Origin: Pictodentalium vernedei
Lineage: Eukaryota > Mollusca > Scaphopoda > Dentaliida > Dentaliidae
DNA length: 64,000 nt
NCBI GenBank assembly: GCA_031216915.1
Contig: JAUFNR010000047.1
Coordinates: 1-64,000 of the forward strand
Direction: 5' to 3'
Positions 19,982-34,900 of the stretch are shown piece after piece. Below the pieces are notes generated by a model. The model searched no databases. It saw only the letters and a list, made by a program, of their open reading frames with translations, and had not been told where the DNA came from. Position 1 is the first letter of the stretch. Each line of letters starts with the position of its first letter. The position numbers and the translations under genes were made by a program.

Positions 19982-22900
19982 CAATAGCAATGACACTCTT
20001 CAAATAAGGGAAATTTGAGCAATTCCCGCCTCTTGAATGTTTTTCCTCACAGGTGTCCAAGCTTGGCGGGGTTGGCTTGCCACCGAGAAGTATTTCTACA
20101 TACATAATGTCGTCTATGTAGATAGCGTTGTGTAGAGTGATGAGATGGATTTGCTTTGGATACCCCAAGTATACTCCTCCTAACTTTTCAGTTCTATTGG
20201 ATGAGCTTTCACTTATATTGTTCAGCTATCACACAATGGTTGTCATTGGTCATTTAAACTAAAGGAGAGTACGTTTTTGAACAAATCCAATTTTCAATTT
20301 CTTTTTGAGGAATCTGGGGCGCAGATTTCCGATGTGTGTGTTTATTATACCCAAACTCTCAGACAATCACGATCACAGCCCTTCAGCGGATGACTCGGTT
20401 GAACTATATTTGGTCCCGCCAATTCTTTCACCCCCCCCCCCCCTCCCAAACAAAACACACACACACATATATAAGCTAGCGACGGAGGAGAGCATTTACT
20501 CAACAGCTGATGCGTCTGTGTTTATAAGAGTGCACGCGAGTGTATATTTGATGCGGTCTGGAAACTACAGTAGTGTTGTTAACTGGTGGTGGACACGTTA
20601 TGCTTTACTGCTTAAATATTACCCTGTGGCCAACGCACCGTGTGTTACTTCTGTTACTTCTCTGAAGGGACAACGTAATTGTACAAAATAAGCTAAACTT
20701 CATTTTGTTATGTTTTGTAGCAATGGTTTAGGCATGAATACTGGGTGGGTGTGATCTCAAATAACACTAAACAATTAGATGGTGGTTCATTGCTGAGTCT
20801 TTGGAACTTTGAAACGGCTTTTCCAAAAAGTTGTGCTCCCTACAAGAGAGTGCCCACGCATATTCAGAAATCTCAATGAAATTGATATATGGGCGATTCT
20901 GTACTCTAGAAACATGCGTAGCGTGACTGAGAATAGTTTGGATGTTTGGACAAGAATATGGACAGGGGGAAAAAATGACTGTCAATTTGGTAAAATTTCA
21001 CAAATTTTCGAAAATGCGCTTTTTTATAAACAAAATTTTTAATGGGTAAAAAGGGTCTTTCTCTTTATTGAGATGTTCTGGATTTTGGCTCGGAACATCT
21101 GCACTTCATTTTCATTCTTTTTGGGGATATTTGTGTTCAAATTTTGGCCCCGGGCGATGAGATTTTGTAACAAATAAGTGCCAACATCAGTCAGTTGTTA
21201 CTATTTAAGGTAACTCTGAATCTAAGGACGAGGTTTGTCCGGTATGGATGACTGAACAGACCTCCCCTCTCTCAAAAAATCGTCTGCTCAGTCATTACGC
21301 TGGTTAAAATTGTAAGCTATCACAGCTTTGTTTCTGTCGATTTTTATTAAAAGCTAGCATAGTTTTTCCAACACCGCTCATGTACTCGAAAATGGGCGTT
21401 ATTATCTCCTCTGGAAACATAATGAAGGAGGTATTACGATTTAAAGTTCTCTATTTATTTAATGTTTTGCCACAGGAGAACAAATCGGGCTGTAGCTCAG
21501 TAAGTTCAGGCGTTCACTTAGCTGAGTGAAACGTGCGTTGTCAATGCGACGTGAGTTCAAAACCCACCGCTTCTTAGAATTTATTCATTATCCTAACACA
21601 TGCAATTTTCGCTTTGTTCTAGTTGCATCTTCATGTTTGGTGCATGTTTTCGCAAATTAGCTGGTCGAAAGGCTGGGATCCTCCACAATCAGTATATTTA
21701 AACAAAAATGTTGGGGAAACAACCAATTGCCCAAAACAGACAGACCATTTCTCTTTGGGTCATATTGTATAATTAGGGACGCTATTACATTGCAAATATT
21801 AAAAGTCAAATAACGAGATGAACATGACTGCCTGTTGATGTTTTTTTTGTCTGTTCAGCACCACCGTCTGCCAGATTTAATGTTTCATTGAAATAAAAGA
21901 TTGCGAATATTGTTTACTGTGCCTCATAAATAACCCTTGTGACGAACTAAAAGAGTATATGCACTGACACTGTTTTATTACCACCATAAGCAATGCATGT
22001 CATCTCCGTTATGTCAGTAGTGGGGGACCTTAATTTCAGCAGTCCAAGTGGGAGCGCTTTGGAGCATTGTGCAAATGCGTACAACACTTTAATGATACAC
22101 TTGCCTTCAACAGTTGCTAGCCTTGCGTGTGTCGGTTTAGTAAATTTGGAAGTACGGAAGTAGATAGCTGCTGCAAGATGGTTCTCTCTGCGCTATCCGT
22201 CCTCTTTCACCCGACACAATTCAAATCAGGTTGTTGGAAGAGTCGCGATACCCCAATAATAAGCAAACAAGTGCATTCCACCACAACAAACTTTAAATAT
22301 TCGGTGTATTTTGAGCTGAAAGATTTAATTTCACAGAAAGACAGGTATAATGGCTTTGCTTATAAGTTAGACAACGTTTGGAGCTAAACAGGGGCGATGG
22401 ACCGGTCTCATGATTCCATGTGCTAGAGTCTGTCATTTACGAACAGCATGCTCTCAAAGTATGCGTTTGAAAGGTTGGGTGCAGGGGGGGGGGGGGGGCG
22501 TTTTATTTCAGTTTCACATATTTTTATCTAAAGGGTCGTTTCATGTTGATTTTAAGCTCGCGGGTTTATCTGGAATACCTTTCGATATCGATGTGTAGAG
22601 GGGGAAGTCACGATGGGTAGGGGAAGCGTCCACGTCACAAAAATAAGTGGTTTCACAGATGAAGTTTAGATTCCTTCGAGCATCCACATTGGGTATTCTG
22701 GGTCCCTACTTCTTCCACTGTTTATACTGGTTCAGGGTGAATTTCATGTGTCATATTAAAGGTGAGTGGACATTTTAGAGGGAGGGATAGCGTTGATTTC
22801 AGTTTAGTTTCAGATTAGACTTGTTTCAGCATTTGGTGGGCATTCAGTTCCGCAATACGCTGGCCATAGTTTTGATCGGCTGTCATAATGTTGGCTCCAT

Positions 22901-23978
22901 ATTGTAACCCTTGTCGTTAGAAAGTCGTGTGCAGTTTAAGAAGGGTCTCTTCTCAAACTTCCCAGATTTATTATCGCGAAGCTTTTAGCCGATTTGTGTG
23001 ATTACTAGCTTTAATGGTAGGTGATTTTATGTGTTGTCAGTATTAATTCTGTGTTGAAGGTAGGTTACACAGAAAAACTGGGATTCGTCGGGAAGTTCAA
23101 GCGTTTCTTGTAACAGCTGAAGGTCGAAATTATGAACTCTTCTATATTGTAAGTTGCAACTTGTATACGCTAGTGTTCCAATTCAGAATTCAACGTTTAT
23201 GATAATGTGAAAAAGGTGTTCACTCACTACCCAGTAACTGTTGAATGCCTTTAATAATTCAGAAGATAAGATTTCACAAGAATGAAATCATGAACAATGG
23301 AAAACTTTACATGTGCCATTTATTGGTTTAGTCAAGTAAAAAAAAAAATTCAATTTTTTCCCATGGGTACCCTTGGGAAATCTGTCAAAAAACTTCAAAA
23401 TTTTTGTTCCCATTTCATGATGCAAAAATGTTCTACATATAAAAATTCCATTGTTTTAAAATTTCCTTCTGCTGAAATCACTTGTTCTCACTGAATAAAT
23501 CAACTTGAAGAAAACGATGTGTATCACCGTAAATTAAACTTTTCCGTCCATGACCGCTGTAGGTTAACGCACAGTGCCACTTTTCTCTACATGATTAAAT
23601 CGGGACTCGGAGATTCACTCGAATGATATATTAAACAGAAGGCAACTCTTCAAACAGAATGCATCCATATCGCATCTAAACAGACTGAATAATCTTCAGT
23701 TCATGTTTTTAGGGTTCTATCCATTAAAAATATAGCAGTTACAGCGGTCAGAAAGAAGCTTGTCAATTCCAATCGTTTGTTTTTCAGTACTTCTACGGAG
23801 AAGCAACTTCTGCGACTTGGAAGACTACAGTATTTTCGGTTATACCTCCACAGCGCCTTCTATCCCAAAAAACGGACGTTAGTGTGCCTAAAAACAAACG
23901 ATGACTTTCAGAAGCTGATTAAGATTGTTCCCTTTTGAAAAAGGGAAAGGCCTTCCTTATCTACGACTGAGAAACCCC
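19982..23978 (+). repeat. Array copy 6 (3997 bp)
   Basis: The C run is 13 bases (20431-20443) then TCCC. The G run is 15 bases (22484-22498). Private changes are A21789 for G and A23348 for T, the latter lengthening an A10 run to A11. Confidence 0.97.
21487..21571 (+). pseudogene. tRNA-like element, copy 6
   Basis: Identical to 5508-5592 by eye. Confidence 0.5.
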
Positions 23979-26900
23979 CAATAGCAATGACACTCTTCAA
24001 ATAAGGGAAATTTGAGCAATTCCCGCCTCTTGAATGTTTTTCCTCACAGGTGTCCAAGCTTGGCGGGGTTGGCTTGCCACCGAGAAGTATTTCTACATAC
24101 ATAATGTCGTCTATGTAGATAGCGTTGTGTAGAGTGATGAGATGGATTTGCTTTGGATACCCCAAGTATACTCCTCCTAACTTTTCAGTTCTATTGGATG
24201 AGCTTTCACTTATATTGTTCAGCTATCACACAATGGTTGTCATTGGTCATTTAAACTAAAGGAGAGTACGTTTTTGAACAAATCCAATTTTCAATTTCTT
24301 TTTGAGGAATCTGGGGCGCAGATTTCCGATGTGTGTGTTTATTATACCCAAACTCTCAGACAATCACGATCACAGCCCTTCAGCGGATGACTCGGTTGAA
24401 CTATATTTGGTCCCGCCAATTCTTTCACCCCCCCCCCCCCCTCCCAAACAAAACACACACACACATATATAAGCTAGCGACGGAGGAGAGCATTTACTCA
24501 ACAGCTGATGCGTCTGTGTTTATAAGAGTGCACGCGAGTGTATATTTGATGCGGTCTGGAAACTACAGTAGTGTTGTTAACTGGTGGTGGACACGTTATG
24601 CTTTACTGCTTAAATATTACCCTGTGGCCAACGCACCGTGTGTTACTTCTGTTACTTCTCTGAAGGGACAACGTAATTGTACAAAATAAGCTAAACTTCA
24701 TTTTGTTATGTTTTGTAGCAATGGTTTAGGCATGAATACTGGGTGGGTGTGATCTCAAATAACACTAAACAATTAGATGGTGGTTCATTGCTGAGTCTTT
24801 GGAACTTTGAAACGGCTTTTCCAAAAAGTTGTGCTCCCTACAAGAGAGTGCCCACGCATATTCAGAAATCTCAATGAAATTGATATATGGGCGATTCTGT
24901 ACTCTAGAAACATGCGTAGCGTGACTGAGAATAGTTTGGATGTTTGGACAAGAATATGGACAGGGGGAAAAAATGACTGTCAATTTGGTAAAATTTCACA
25001 AATTTTCGAAAATGCGCTTTTTTATAAACAAAATTTTTAATGGGTAAAAAGGGTCTTTCTCTTTATTGAGATGTTCTGGATTTTGGCTCGGAACATCTGC
25101 ACTTCATTTTCATTCTTTTTGGGGATATTTGTGTTCAAATTTTGGCCCCGGGCGATGAGATTTTGTAACAAATAAGTGCCAACATCAGTCAGTTGTTACT
25201 ATTTAAGGTAACTCTGAATCTAAGGACGAGGTTTGTCCGGTATGGATGACTGAACAGACCTCCCCTCTCTCAAAAAATCGTCTGCTCAGTCATTACGCTG
25301 GTTAAAATTGTAAGCTATCACAGCTTTGTTTCTGTCGATTTTTATTAAAAGCTAGCATAGTTTTTCCAACACCGCTCATGTACTCGAAAATGGGCGTTAT
25401 TATCTCCTCTGGAAACATAATGAAGGAGGTATTACGATTTAAAGTTCTCTATTTATTTAATGTTTTGCCACAGGAGAACAAATCGGGCTGTAGCTCAGTA
25501 AGTTCAGGCGTTCACTTAGCTGAGTGAAACGTGCGTTGTCAATGCGACGTGAGTTCAAAACCCACCGCTTCTTAGAATTTATTCATTATCCTAACACATG
25601 CAATTTTCGCTTTGTTCTAGTTGCATCTTCATGTTTGGTGCATGTTTTCGCAAATTAGCTGGTCGAAAGGCTGGGATCCTCCACAATCAGTATATTTAAA
25701 CAAAAATGTTGGGGAAACAACCAATTGCCCAAAACAGACAGACCATTTCTCTTTGGGTCATATTGTATAATTAGGGACGCTATTACGTTGCAAATATTAA
25801 AAGTCAAATAACGAGATGAACATGACTGCCTGTTGATGTTTTTTTTTGTCTGTTCAGCACCACCGTCTGCCAGATTTAATGTTTCATTGAAATAAAAGAT
25901 TGCGAATATTGTTTACTGTGCCTCATAAATAACCCTTGTGACGAACTAAAAGAGTATATGCACTGACACTGTTTTATTACCACCATAAGCAATGCATGTC
26001 ATCTCCGTTATGTCAGTAGTGGGGGACCTTAATTTCAGCAGTCCAAGTGGGAGCGCTTTGGAGCATTGTGCAAATGCGTACAACACTTTAATGATACACT
26101 TGCCTTCAACAGTTGCTAGCCTTGCGTGTGTCGGTTTAGTAAATTTGGAAGTACGGAAGTAGATAGCTGCTGCAAGATGGTTCTCTCTGCGCTATCCGTC
26201 CTCTTTCACCCGACACAATTCAAATCAGGTTGTTGGAAGAGTCGCGATACCCCAATAATAAGCAAACAAGTGCATTCCACCACAACAAACTTTAAATATT
26301 CGGTGTATTTTGAGCTGAAAGATTTAATTTCACAGAAAGACAGGTATAATGGCTTTGCTTATAAGTTAGACAACGTTTGGAGCTAAACAGGGGCGATGGA
26401 CCGGTCTCATGATTCCATGTGCTAGAGTCTGTCATTTACGAACAGCATGCTCTCAAAGTATGCGTTTGAAAGGTTGGGTGCAGGGGGGGGGGGGGCGTTT
26501 TGTTTCAGTTTCACATATTTTTATCTAAAGGGTCGTTTCATGTTGATTTTAAGCTCGCGGGTTTATCTGGAATACCTTTCGATATCGATGTGTAGAGGGG
26601 GAAGTCACGATGGGTAGGGGAAGCGTCCACGTCACAAAAATAAGTGGTTTCACAGATGAAGTTTAGATTCCTTCGAGCATCCACATTGGGTATTCTGGGT
26701 CCCTACTTCTTCCACTGTTTATACTGGTTCAGGGTGAATTTCATGTGTCATATTAAAGGTGAGTGGACATTTTAGAGGGAGGGATAGCGTTGATTTCAGT
26801 TTAGTTTCAGATTAGACTTGTTTCAGCATTTGGTGGGCATTCAGTTCCGCAATACGCTGGCCATAGTTTTGATCGGCTGTCATAATGTTGGCTCCATATT

Positions 26901-27975
26901 GTAACCCTTGTCGTTAGAAAGTCGTGTGCAGTTTAAGAAGGGTCTCTTCTCAAACTTCCCAGATTTATTATCGCGAAGCTTTTAGCCGATTTGTGTGATT
27001 ACTAGCTTTAATGGTAGGTGATTTTATGTGTTGTCAGTATTAATTCTGTGTTGAAGGTAGGTTACACAGAAAAACTGGGATTCGTCGGGAAGTTCAAGCG
27101 TTTCTTGTAACAGCTGAAGGTCGAAATTATGAACTCTTCTATATTGTAAGTTGCAACTTGTATACGCTAGTGTTCCAATTCAGAATTCAACGTTTATGAT
27201 AATGTGAAAAAGGTGTTCACTCACTACCCAGTAACTGTTGAATGCCTTTAATAATTCAGAAGATAAGATTTCACAAGAATGAAATCATGAACAATGGAAA
27301 ACTTTACATGTGCCATTTATTGGTTTAGTCAAGTAAAAAAAAAATTTCAATTTTTTCCCATGGGTACCCTTGGGAAATCTGTCAAAAAACTTCAAAATTT
27401 TTGTTCCCATTTCATGATGCAAAAATGTTCTACATATAAAAATTCCATTGTTTTAAAATTTCCTTCTGCTGAAATCACTTGTTCTCACTGAATAAATCAA
27501 CTTGAAGAAAACGATGTGTATCACCGTAAATTAAACTTTTCCGTCCATGACCGCTGTAGGTTAACGCACAGTGCCACTTTTCTCTACATGATTAAATCGG
27601 GACTCGGAGATTCACTCGAATGATATATTAAACAGAAGGCAACTCTTCAAACAGAATGCATCCATATCGCATCTAAACAGACTGAATAATCTTCAGTTCA
27701 TGTTTTTAGGGTTCTATCCATTAAAAATATAGCAGTTACAGCGGTCAGAAAGAAGCTTGTCAATTCCAATCGTTTGTTTTTCAGTACTTCTACGGAGAAG
27801 CAACTTCTGCGACTTGGAAGACTACAGTATTTTCGGTTATACCTCCACAGCGCCTTCTATCCCAAAAAACGGACGTTAGTGTGCCTAAAAACAAACGATG
27901 ACTTTCAGAAGCTGATTAAGATTGTTCCCTTTTGAAAAAGGGAAAGGCCTTCCTTATCTACGACTGAGAAACCCC
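23979..27975 (+). repeat. Array copy 7 (3997 bp)
   Basis: The C run is 14 bases (24428-24441) then TCCC. The G run is 13 bases (26483-26495). Private changes are one extra T in the T8 run at ~25839-25847 and G26502 for A just after the G run. Confidence 0.97.
25485..25569 (+). pseudogene. tRNA-like element, copy 7
   Basis: Identical to 5508-5592 by eye. Confidence 0.5.
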
Positions 27976-30900
27976 CAATAGCAATGACACTCTTCAAATA
28001 AGGGAAATTTGAGCAATTCCCGCCTCTTGAATGTTTTTCCTCACAGGTGTCCAAGCTTGGCGGGGTTGGCTTGCCACCGAGAAGTATTTCTACATACATA
28101 ATGTCGTCTATGTAGATAGCGTTGTGTAGAGTGATGAGATGGATTTGCTTTGGATACCCCAAGTATACTCCTCCTAACTTTTCAGTTCTATTGGATGAGC
28201 TTTCACTTATATTGTTCAGCTATCACACAATGGTTGTCATTGGTCATTTAAACTAAAGGAGAGTACGTTTTTGAACAAATCCAATTTTCAATTTCTTTTT
28301 GAGGAATCTGGGGCGCAGATTTCCGATGTGTGTGTTTATTATACCCAAACTCTCAGACAATCACGATCACAGCCCTTCAGCGGATGACTCGGTTGAACTA
28401 TATTTGGTCCCGCCAATTCTTTCACCCCCCCCCCCCTCCCAAACAAAACACACACACACATATATAAGCTAGCGACGGAGGAGAGCATTTACTCAACAGC
28501 TGATGCGTCTGTGTTTATAAGAGTGCACGCGAGTGTATATTTGATGCGGTCTGGAAACTACAGTAGTGTTGTTAACTGGTGGTGGACACGTTATGCTTTA
28601 CTGCTTAAATATTACCCTGTGGCCAACGCACCGTGTGTTACTTCTGTTACTTCTCTGAAGGGACAACGTAATTGTACAAAATAAGCTAAACTTCATTTTG
28701 TTATGTTTTGTAGCAATGGTTTAGGCATGAATACTGGGTGGGTGTGATCTCAAATAACACTAAACAATTAGATGGTGGTTCATTGCTGAGTCTTTGGAAC
28801 TTTGAAACGGCTTTTCCAAAAAGTTGTGCTCCCTACAAGAGAGTGCCCACGCATATTCAGAAATCTCAATGAAATTGATATATGGGCGATTCTGTACTCT
28901 AGAAACATGCGTAGCGTGACTGAGAATAGTTTGGATGTTTGGACAAGAATATGGACAGGGGGAAAAAATGACTGTCAATTTGGTAAAATTTCACAAATTT
29001 TCGAAAATGCGCTTTTTTATAAACAAAATTTTTAATGGGTAAAAAGGGTCTTTCTCTTTATTGAGATGTTCTGGATTTTGGCTCGGAACATCTGCACTTC
29101 ATTTTCATTCTTTTTGGGGATATTTGTGTTCAAATTTTGGCCCCGGGCGATGAGATTTTGTAACAAATAAGTGCCAACATCAGTCAGTTGTTACTATTTA
29201 AGGTAACTCTGAATCTAAGGACGAGGTTTGTCCGGTATGGATGACTGAACAGACCTCCCCTCTCTCAAAAAATCGTCTGCTCAGTCATTACGCTGGTTAA
29301 AATTGTAAGCTATCACAGCTTTGTTTCTGTCGATTTTTATTAAAAGCTAGCATAGTTTTTCCAACACCGCTCATGTACTCGAAAATGGGCGTTATTATCT
29401 CCTCTGGAAACATAATGAAGGAGGTATTACGATTTAAAGTTCTCTATTTATTTAATGTTTTGCCACAGGAGAACAAATCGGGCTGTAGCTCAGTAAGTTC
29501 AGGCGTTCACTTAGCTGAGTGAAACGTGCGTTGTCAATGCGACGTGAGTTCAAAACCCACCGCTTCTTAGAATTTATTCATTATCCTAACACATGCAATT
29601 TTCGCTTTGTTCTAGTTGCATCTTCATGTTTGGTGCATGTTTTCGCAAATTAGCTGGTCGAAAGGCTGGGATCCTCCACAATCAGTATATTTAAACAAAA
29701 ATGTTGGGGAAACAACCAATTGCCCAAAACAGACAGACCATTTCTCTTTGGGTCATATTGTATAATTAGGGACGCTATTACGTTGCAAATATTAAAAGTC
29801 AAATAACGAGATGAACATGACTGCCTGTTGATGTTTTTTTTGTCTGTTCAGCACCACCGTCTGCCAGATTTAATGTTTCATTGAAATAAAAGATTGCGAA
29901 TATTGTTTACTGTGCCTCATAAATAACCCTTGTGACGAACTAAAAGAGTATATGCACTGACACTGTTTTATTACCACCATAAGCAATGCATGTCATCTCC
30001 GTTATGTCAGTAGTGGGGGACCTTAATTTCAGCAGTCCAAGTGGGAGCGCTTTGGAGCATTGTGCAAATGCGTACAACACTTTAATGATACACTTGCCTT
30101 CAACAGTTGCTAGCCTTGCGTGTGTCGGTTTAGTAAATTTGGAAGTACGGAAGTAGATAGCTGCTGCAAGATGGTTCTCTCTGCGCTATCCGTCCTCTTT
30201 CACCCGACACAATTCAAATCAGGTTGTTGGAAGAGTCGCGATACCCCAATAATAAGCAAACAAGTGCATTCCACCACAACAAACTTTAAATATTCGGTGT
30301 ATTTTGAGCTGAAAGATTTAATTTCACAGAAAGACAGGTATAATGGCTTTGCTTATAAGTTAGACAACGTTTGGCGCTAAACAGGGGCGATGGACCGGTC
30401 TCATGATTCCATGTGCTAGAGTCTGTCATTTACGAACAGCATGCTCTCAAAGTATGCGTTTGAAAGGTTGGGTGCAGGGGGGGGGGGGGGCGTTTTATTT
30501 CAGTTTCACATATTTTTATCTAAAGGGTCGTTTCATGTTGATTTTAAGCTCGCGGGTTTATCTGGAATACCTTTCGATATCGATGTGTAGAGGGGGAAGT
30601 CACGATGGGTAGGGGAAGCGTCCACGTCACAAAAATAAGTGGTTTCACAGATGAAGTTTAGATTCCTTCGAGCATCCACATTGGGTATTCTGGGTCCCTA
30701 CTTCTTCCACTGTTTATACTGGTTCAGGGTGAATTTCATGTGTCATATTAAAGGTGAGTGGACATTTTAGAGGGAGGGATAGCGTTGATTTCAGTTTAGT
30801 TTCAGATTAGACTTGTTTCAGCATTTGGTGGGCATTCAGTTCCGCAATACGCTGGCCATAGTTTTGATCGGCTGTCATAATGTTGGCTCCATATTGTAAC

Positions 30901-31970
30901 CCTTGTCGTTAGAAAGTCGTGTGCAGTTTAAGAAGGGTCTCTTCTCAAACTTCCCAGATTTATTATCGCGAAGCTTTTAGCCGATTTGTGTGATTACTAG
31001 CTTTAATGGTAGGTGATTTTATGTGTTGTCAGTATTAATTCTGTGTTGAAGGTAGGTTACACAGAAAAACTGGGATTCGTCGGGAAGTTCAAGCGTTTCT
31101 TGTAACAGCTGAAGGTCGAAATTATGAACTCTTCTATATTGTAAGTTGCAACTTGTATACGCTAGTGTTCCAATTCAGAATTCAACGTTTATGATAATGT
31201 GAAAAAGGTGTTCACTCACTACCCAGTAACTGTTGAATGCCTTTAATAATTCAGAAGATAAGATTTCACAAGAATGAAATCATGAACAATGGAAAACTTT
31301 ACATGTGCCATTTATTGGTTTAGTCAAGTAAAAAAAAAATTTCAAATTTTTCCCATGGGTACCCTTGGGAAATCTGTCAAAAAACTTCAAAATTTTTGTT
31401 CCCATTTCATGATGCAAAAATGTTCTACATATAAAAATTCCATTGTTTTAAAATTTCCTTCTGCTGAAATCACTTGTTCTCACTGAATAAATCAACTTGA
31501 AGAAAACGATGTGTATCACCGTAAATTAAACTTTTCCGTCCATGACCGCTGTAGGTTAACGCACAGTGCCACTTTTCTCTACATGATTAAATCGGGACTC
31601 GGAGATTCACTCGAATGATATATTAAACAGAAGGCAACTCTTCAAACAGAATGCATCAATATCGCATCTAAACAGACTGAATAATCTTCAGTTCATGTTT
31701 TTAGGGTTCTATCCATTAAAAATATAGCAGTTACAGCGGTCAGAAAGAAGCTTGTCAATTCCAATCGTTTGTTTTTCAGTACTTCTACGGAGAAGCAACT
31801 TCTGCGACTTGGAAGACTACAGTATTTTCGGTTATACCTCCACAGCGCCTTCTATCCCAAAAAACGGACGTTAGTGTGCCTAAAAACAAACGATGACTTT
31901 CAGAAGCTGATTAAGATTGTTCCCTTTTGAAAAAGGGAAAGGCCTTCCTTATCTACGACTGAGAAACCCC
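27976..31970 (+). repeat. Array copy 8 (3995 bp)
   Basis: The C run is 12 bases (28425-28436) then TCCC. The G run is 14 bases (30477-30490). Private substitutions are C30375 for A, A31346 for T and A31658 for C. Confidence 0.97.
29480..29564 (+). pseudogene. tRNA-like element, copy 8
   Basis: Identical to 5508-5592 by eye. Confidence 0.5.
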
Positions 31971-34900
31971 CAATAGCAATGACACTCTTCAAATAAGGGA
32001 AATTTGAGCAATTCCCGCCTCTTGAATGTTTTTCCTCACAGGTGTCCAAGCTTGGCGGGGTTGGCTTGCCACCGAGAAGTATTTCTACATACATAATGTC
32101 GTCTATGTAGATAGCGTTGTGTAGAGTGATGAGATGGATTTGCTTTGGATACCCCAAGTATACTCCTCCTAACTTTTCAGTTCTATTGGATGAGCTTTCA
32201 CTTATATTGTTCAGCTATCACACAATGGTTGTCATTGGTCATTTAAACTAAAGGAGAGTACGTTTTTGAACAAATCCAATTTTCAATTTCTTTTTGAGGA
32301 ATCTGGGGCGCAGATTTCCGATGTGTGTGTTTATTATACCCAAACTCTCAGACAATCACGATCACAGCCCTTCAGCGGATGACTCGGTTGAACTATATTT
32401 GGTCCCGCCAATTCTTTCACCCCCCCCCCCCTCCCAAACAAAACACACACACACATATATAAGCTAGCGACGGAGGAGAGCATTTACTCAACAGCTGATG
32501 CGTCTGTGTTTATAAGAGTGCACGCGAGTGTATATTTGATGCGGTCTGGAAACTACAGTAGTGTTGTTAACTGGTGGTGGACACGTTATGCTTTACTGCT
32601 TAAATATTACCCTGTGGCCAACGCACCGTGTGTTACTTCTGTTACTTCTCTGAAGGGACAACGTAATTGTACAAAATAAGCTAAACTTCATTTTGTTATG
32701 TTTTGTAGCAATGGTTTAGGCATGAATACTGGGTGGGTGTGATCTCAAATAACACTAAACAATTAGATGGTGGTTCATTGCTGAGTCTTTGGAACTTTGA
32801 AACGGCTTTTCCAAAAAGTTGTGCTCCCTACAAGAGAGTGCCCACGCATATTCAGAAATCTCAATGAAATTGATATATGGGCGATTCTGTACTCTAGAAA
32901 CATGCGTAGCGTGACTGAGAATAGTTTGGATGTTTGGACAAGAATATGGACAGGGGGAAAAAATGACTGTCAATTTGGTAAAATTTCACAAATTTTCGAA
33001 AATGCGCTTTTTTATAAACAAAATTTTTAATGGGTAAAAAGGGTCTTTCTCTTTATTGAGATGTTCTGGATTTTGGCTCGGAACATCTGCACTTCATTTT
33101 CATTCTTTTTGGGGATATTTGTGTTCAAATTTTGGCCCCGGGCGATGAGATTTTGTAACAAATAAGTGCCAACATCAGTCAGTTGTTACTATTTAAGGTA
33201 ACTCTGAATCTAAGGACGAGGTTTGTCCGGTATGGATGACTGAACAGACCCCCCTCTCTCAAAAAATCGTCTGCTCAGTCATTACGCTGGTTAAAATTGT
33301 AAGCTATCACAGCTTTGTTTCTGTCGATTTTTATTAAAAGCTAGCATAGTTTTTCCAACACCGCTCATGTACTCGAAAATGGGCGTTATTATCTCCTCTG
33401 GAAACATAATGAAGGAGGTATTACGATTTAAAGTTCTCTATTTATTTAATGTTTTGCCACAGGAGAACAAATCGGGCTGTAGCTCAGTAAGTTCAGGCGT
33501 TCACTTAGCTGAGTGAAACGTGCGTTGTCAATGCGACGTGAGTTCAAAACCCACCGCTTCTTAGAATTTATTCATTATCCTAACACATGCAATTTTCGCT
33601 TTGTTCTAGTTGCATCTTCATGTTTGGTGCATGTTTTCGCAAATTAGCTGGTCGAAAGGCTGGGATCCTCCACAATCAGTATATTTAAACAAAAATGTTG
33701 GGGAAACAACCAATTGCCCAAAACAGACAGACCATTTCTCTTTGGGTCATATTGTATAATTAGGGACGCTATTACGTTGCAAATATTAAAAGTCAAATAA
33801 CGAGATGAACATGACTGCCTGTTGATGTTTTTTTTGTCTGTTCAGCACCACCGTCTGCCAGATTTAATGTTTCATTGAAATAAAAGATTGCGAATATTGT
33901 TTACTGTGCCTCATAAATAACCCTTGTGACGAACTAAAAGAGTATATGCACTGACACTGTTTTATTACCACCATAAGCAATGCATGTCATCTCCGTTATG
34001 TCAGTAGTGGGGGACCTTAATTTCAGCAGTCCAAGTGGGAGCGCTTTGGAGCATTGTGCAAATGCGTACAACACTTTAATGATACACTTGCCTTCAACAG
34101 TTGCTAGCCTTGCGTGTGTCGGTTTAGTAAATTTGGAAGTACGGAAGTAGATAGCTGCTGCAAGATGGTTCTCTCTGCGCTATCCGTCCTCTTTCACCCG
34201 ACACAATTCAAATCAGGTTGTTGGAAGAGTCGCGATACCCCAATAATAAGCAAACAAGTGCATTCCACCACAACAAACTTTAAATATTCGGTGTATTTTG
34301 AGCTGAAAGATTTAATTTCACAGAAAGACAGGTATAATGGCTTTGCTTATAAGTTAGACAACGTTTGGAGCTAAACAGGGGCGATGGACCGGTCTCATGA
34401 TTCCATGTGCTAGAGTCTGTCATTTACGAACAGCATGCTCTCAAAGTATGCGTTTGAAAGGTTGGGTGCAGGGGGGGGGGGGGGCGTTTTATTTCAGTTT
34501 CACATATTTTTATCTAAAGGGTCGTTTCATGTTGATTTTAAGCTCGCGGGTTTATCTGGAATACCTTTCGATATCGATGTGTAGAGGGGGAAGTCACGAT
34601 GGGTAGGGGAAGCGTCCACGTCACAAAAATAAGTGGTTTCACAGATGAAGTTTAGATTCCTTCGAGCATCCACATTGGGTATTCTGGGTCCCTACTTCTT
34701 CCACTGTTTATACTGGTTCAGGGTGAATTTCATGTGTCATATTAAAGGTGAGTGGACATTTTAGAGGGAGGGATAGCGTTGATTTCAGTTTAGTTTCAGA
34801 TTAGACTTGTTTCAGCATTTGGTGGGCATTCAGTTCCGCAATACGCTGGCCATAGTTTTGATCGGCTGTCATAATGTTGGCTCCATATTGTAACCCTTGT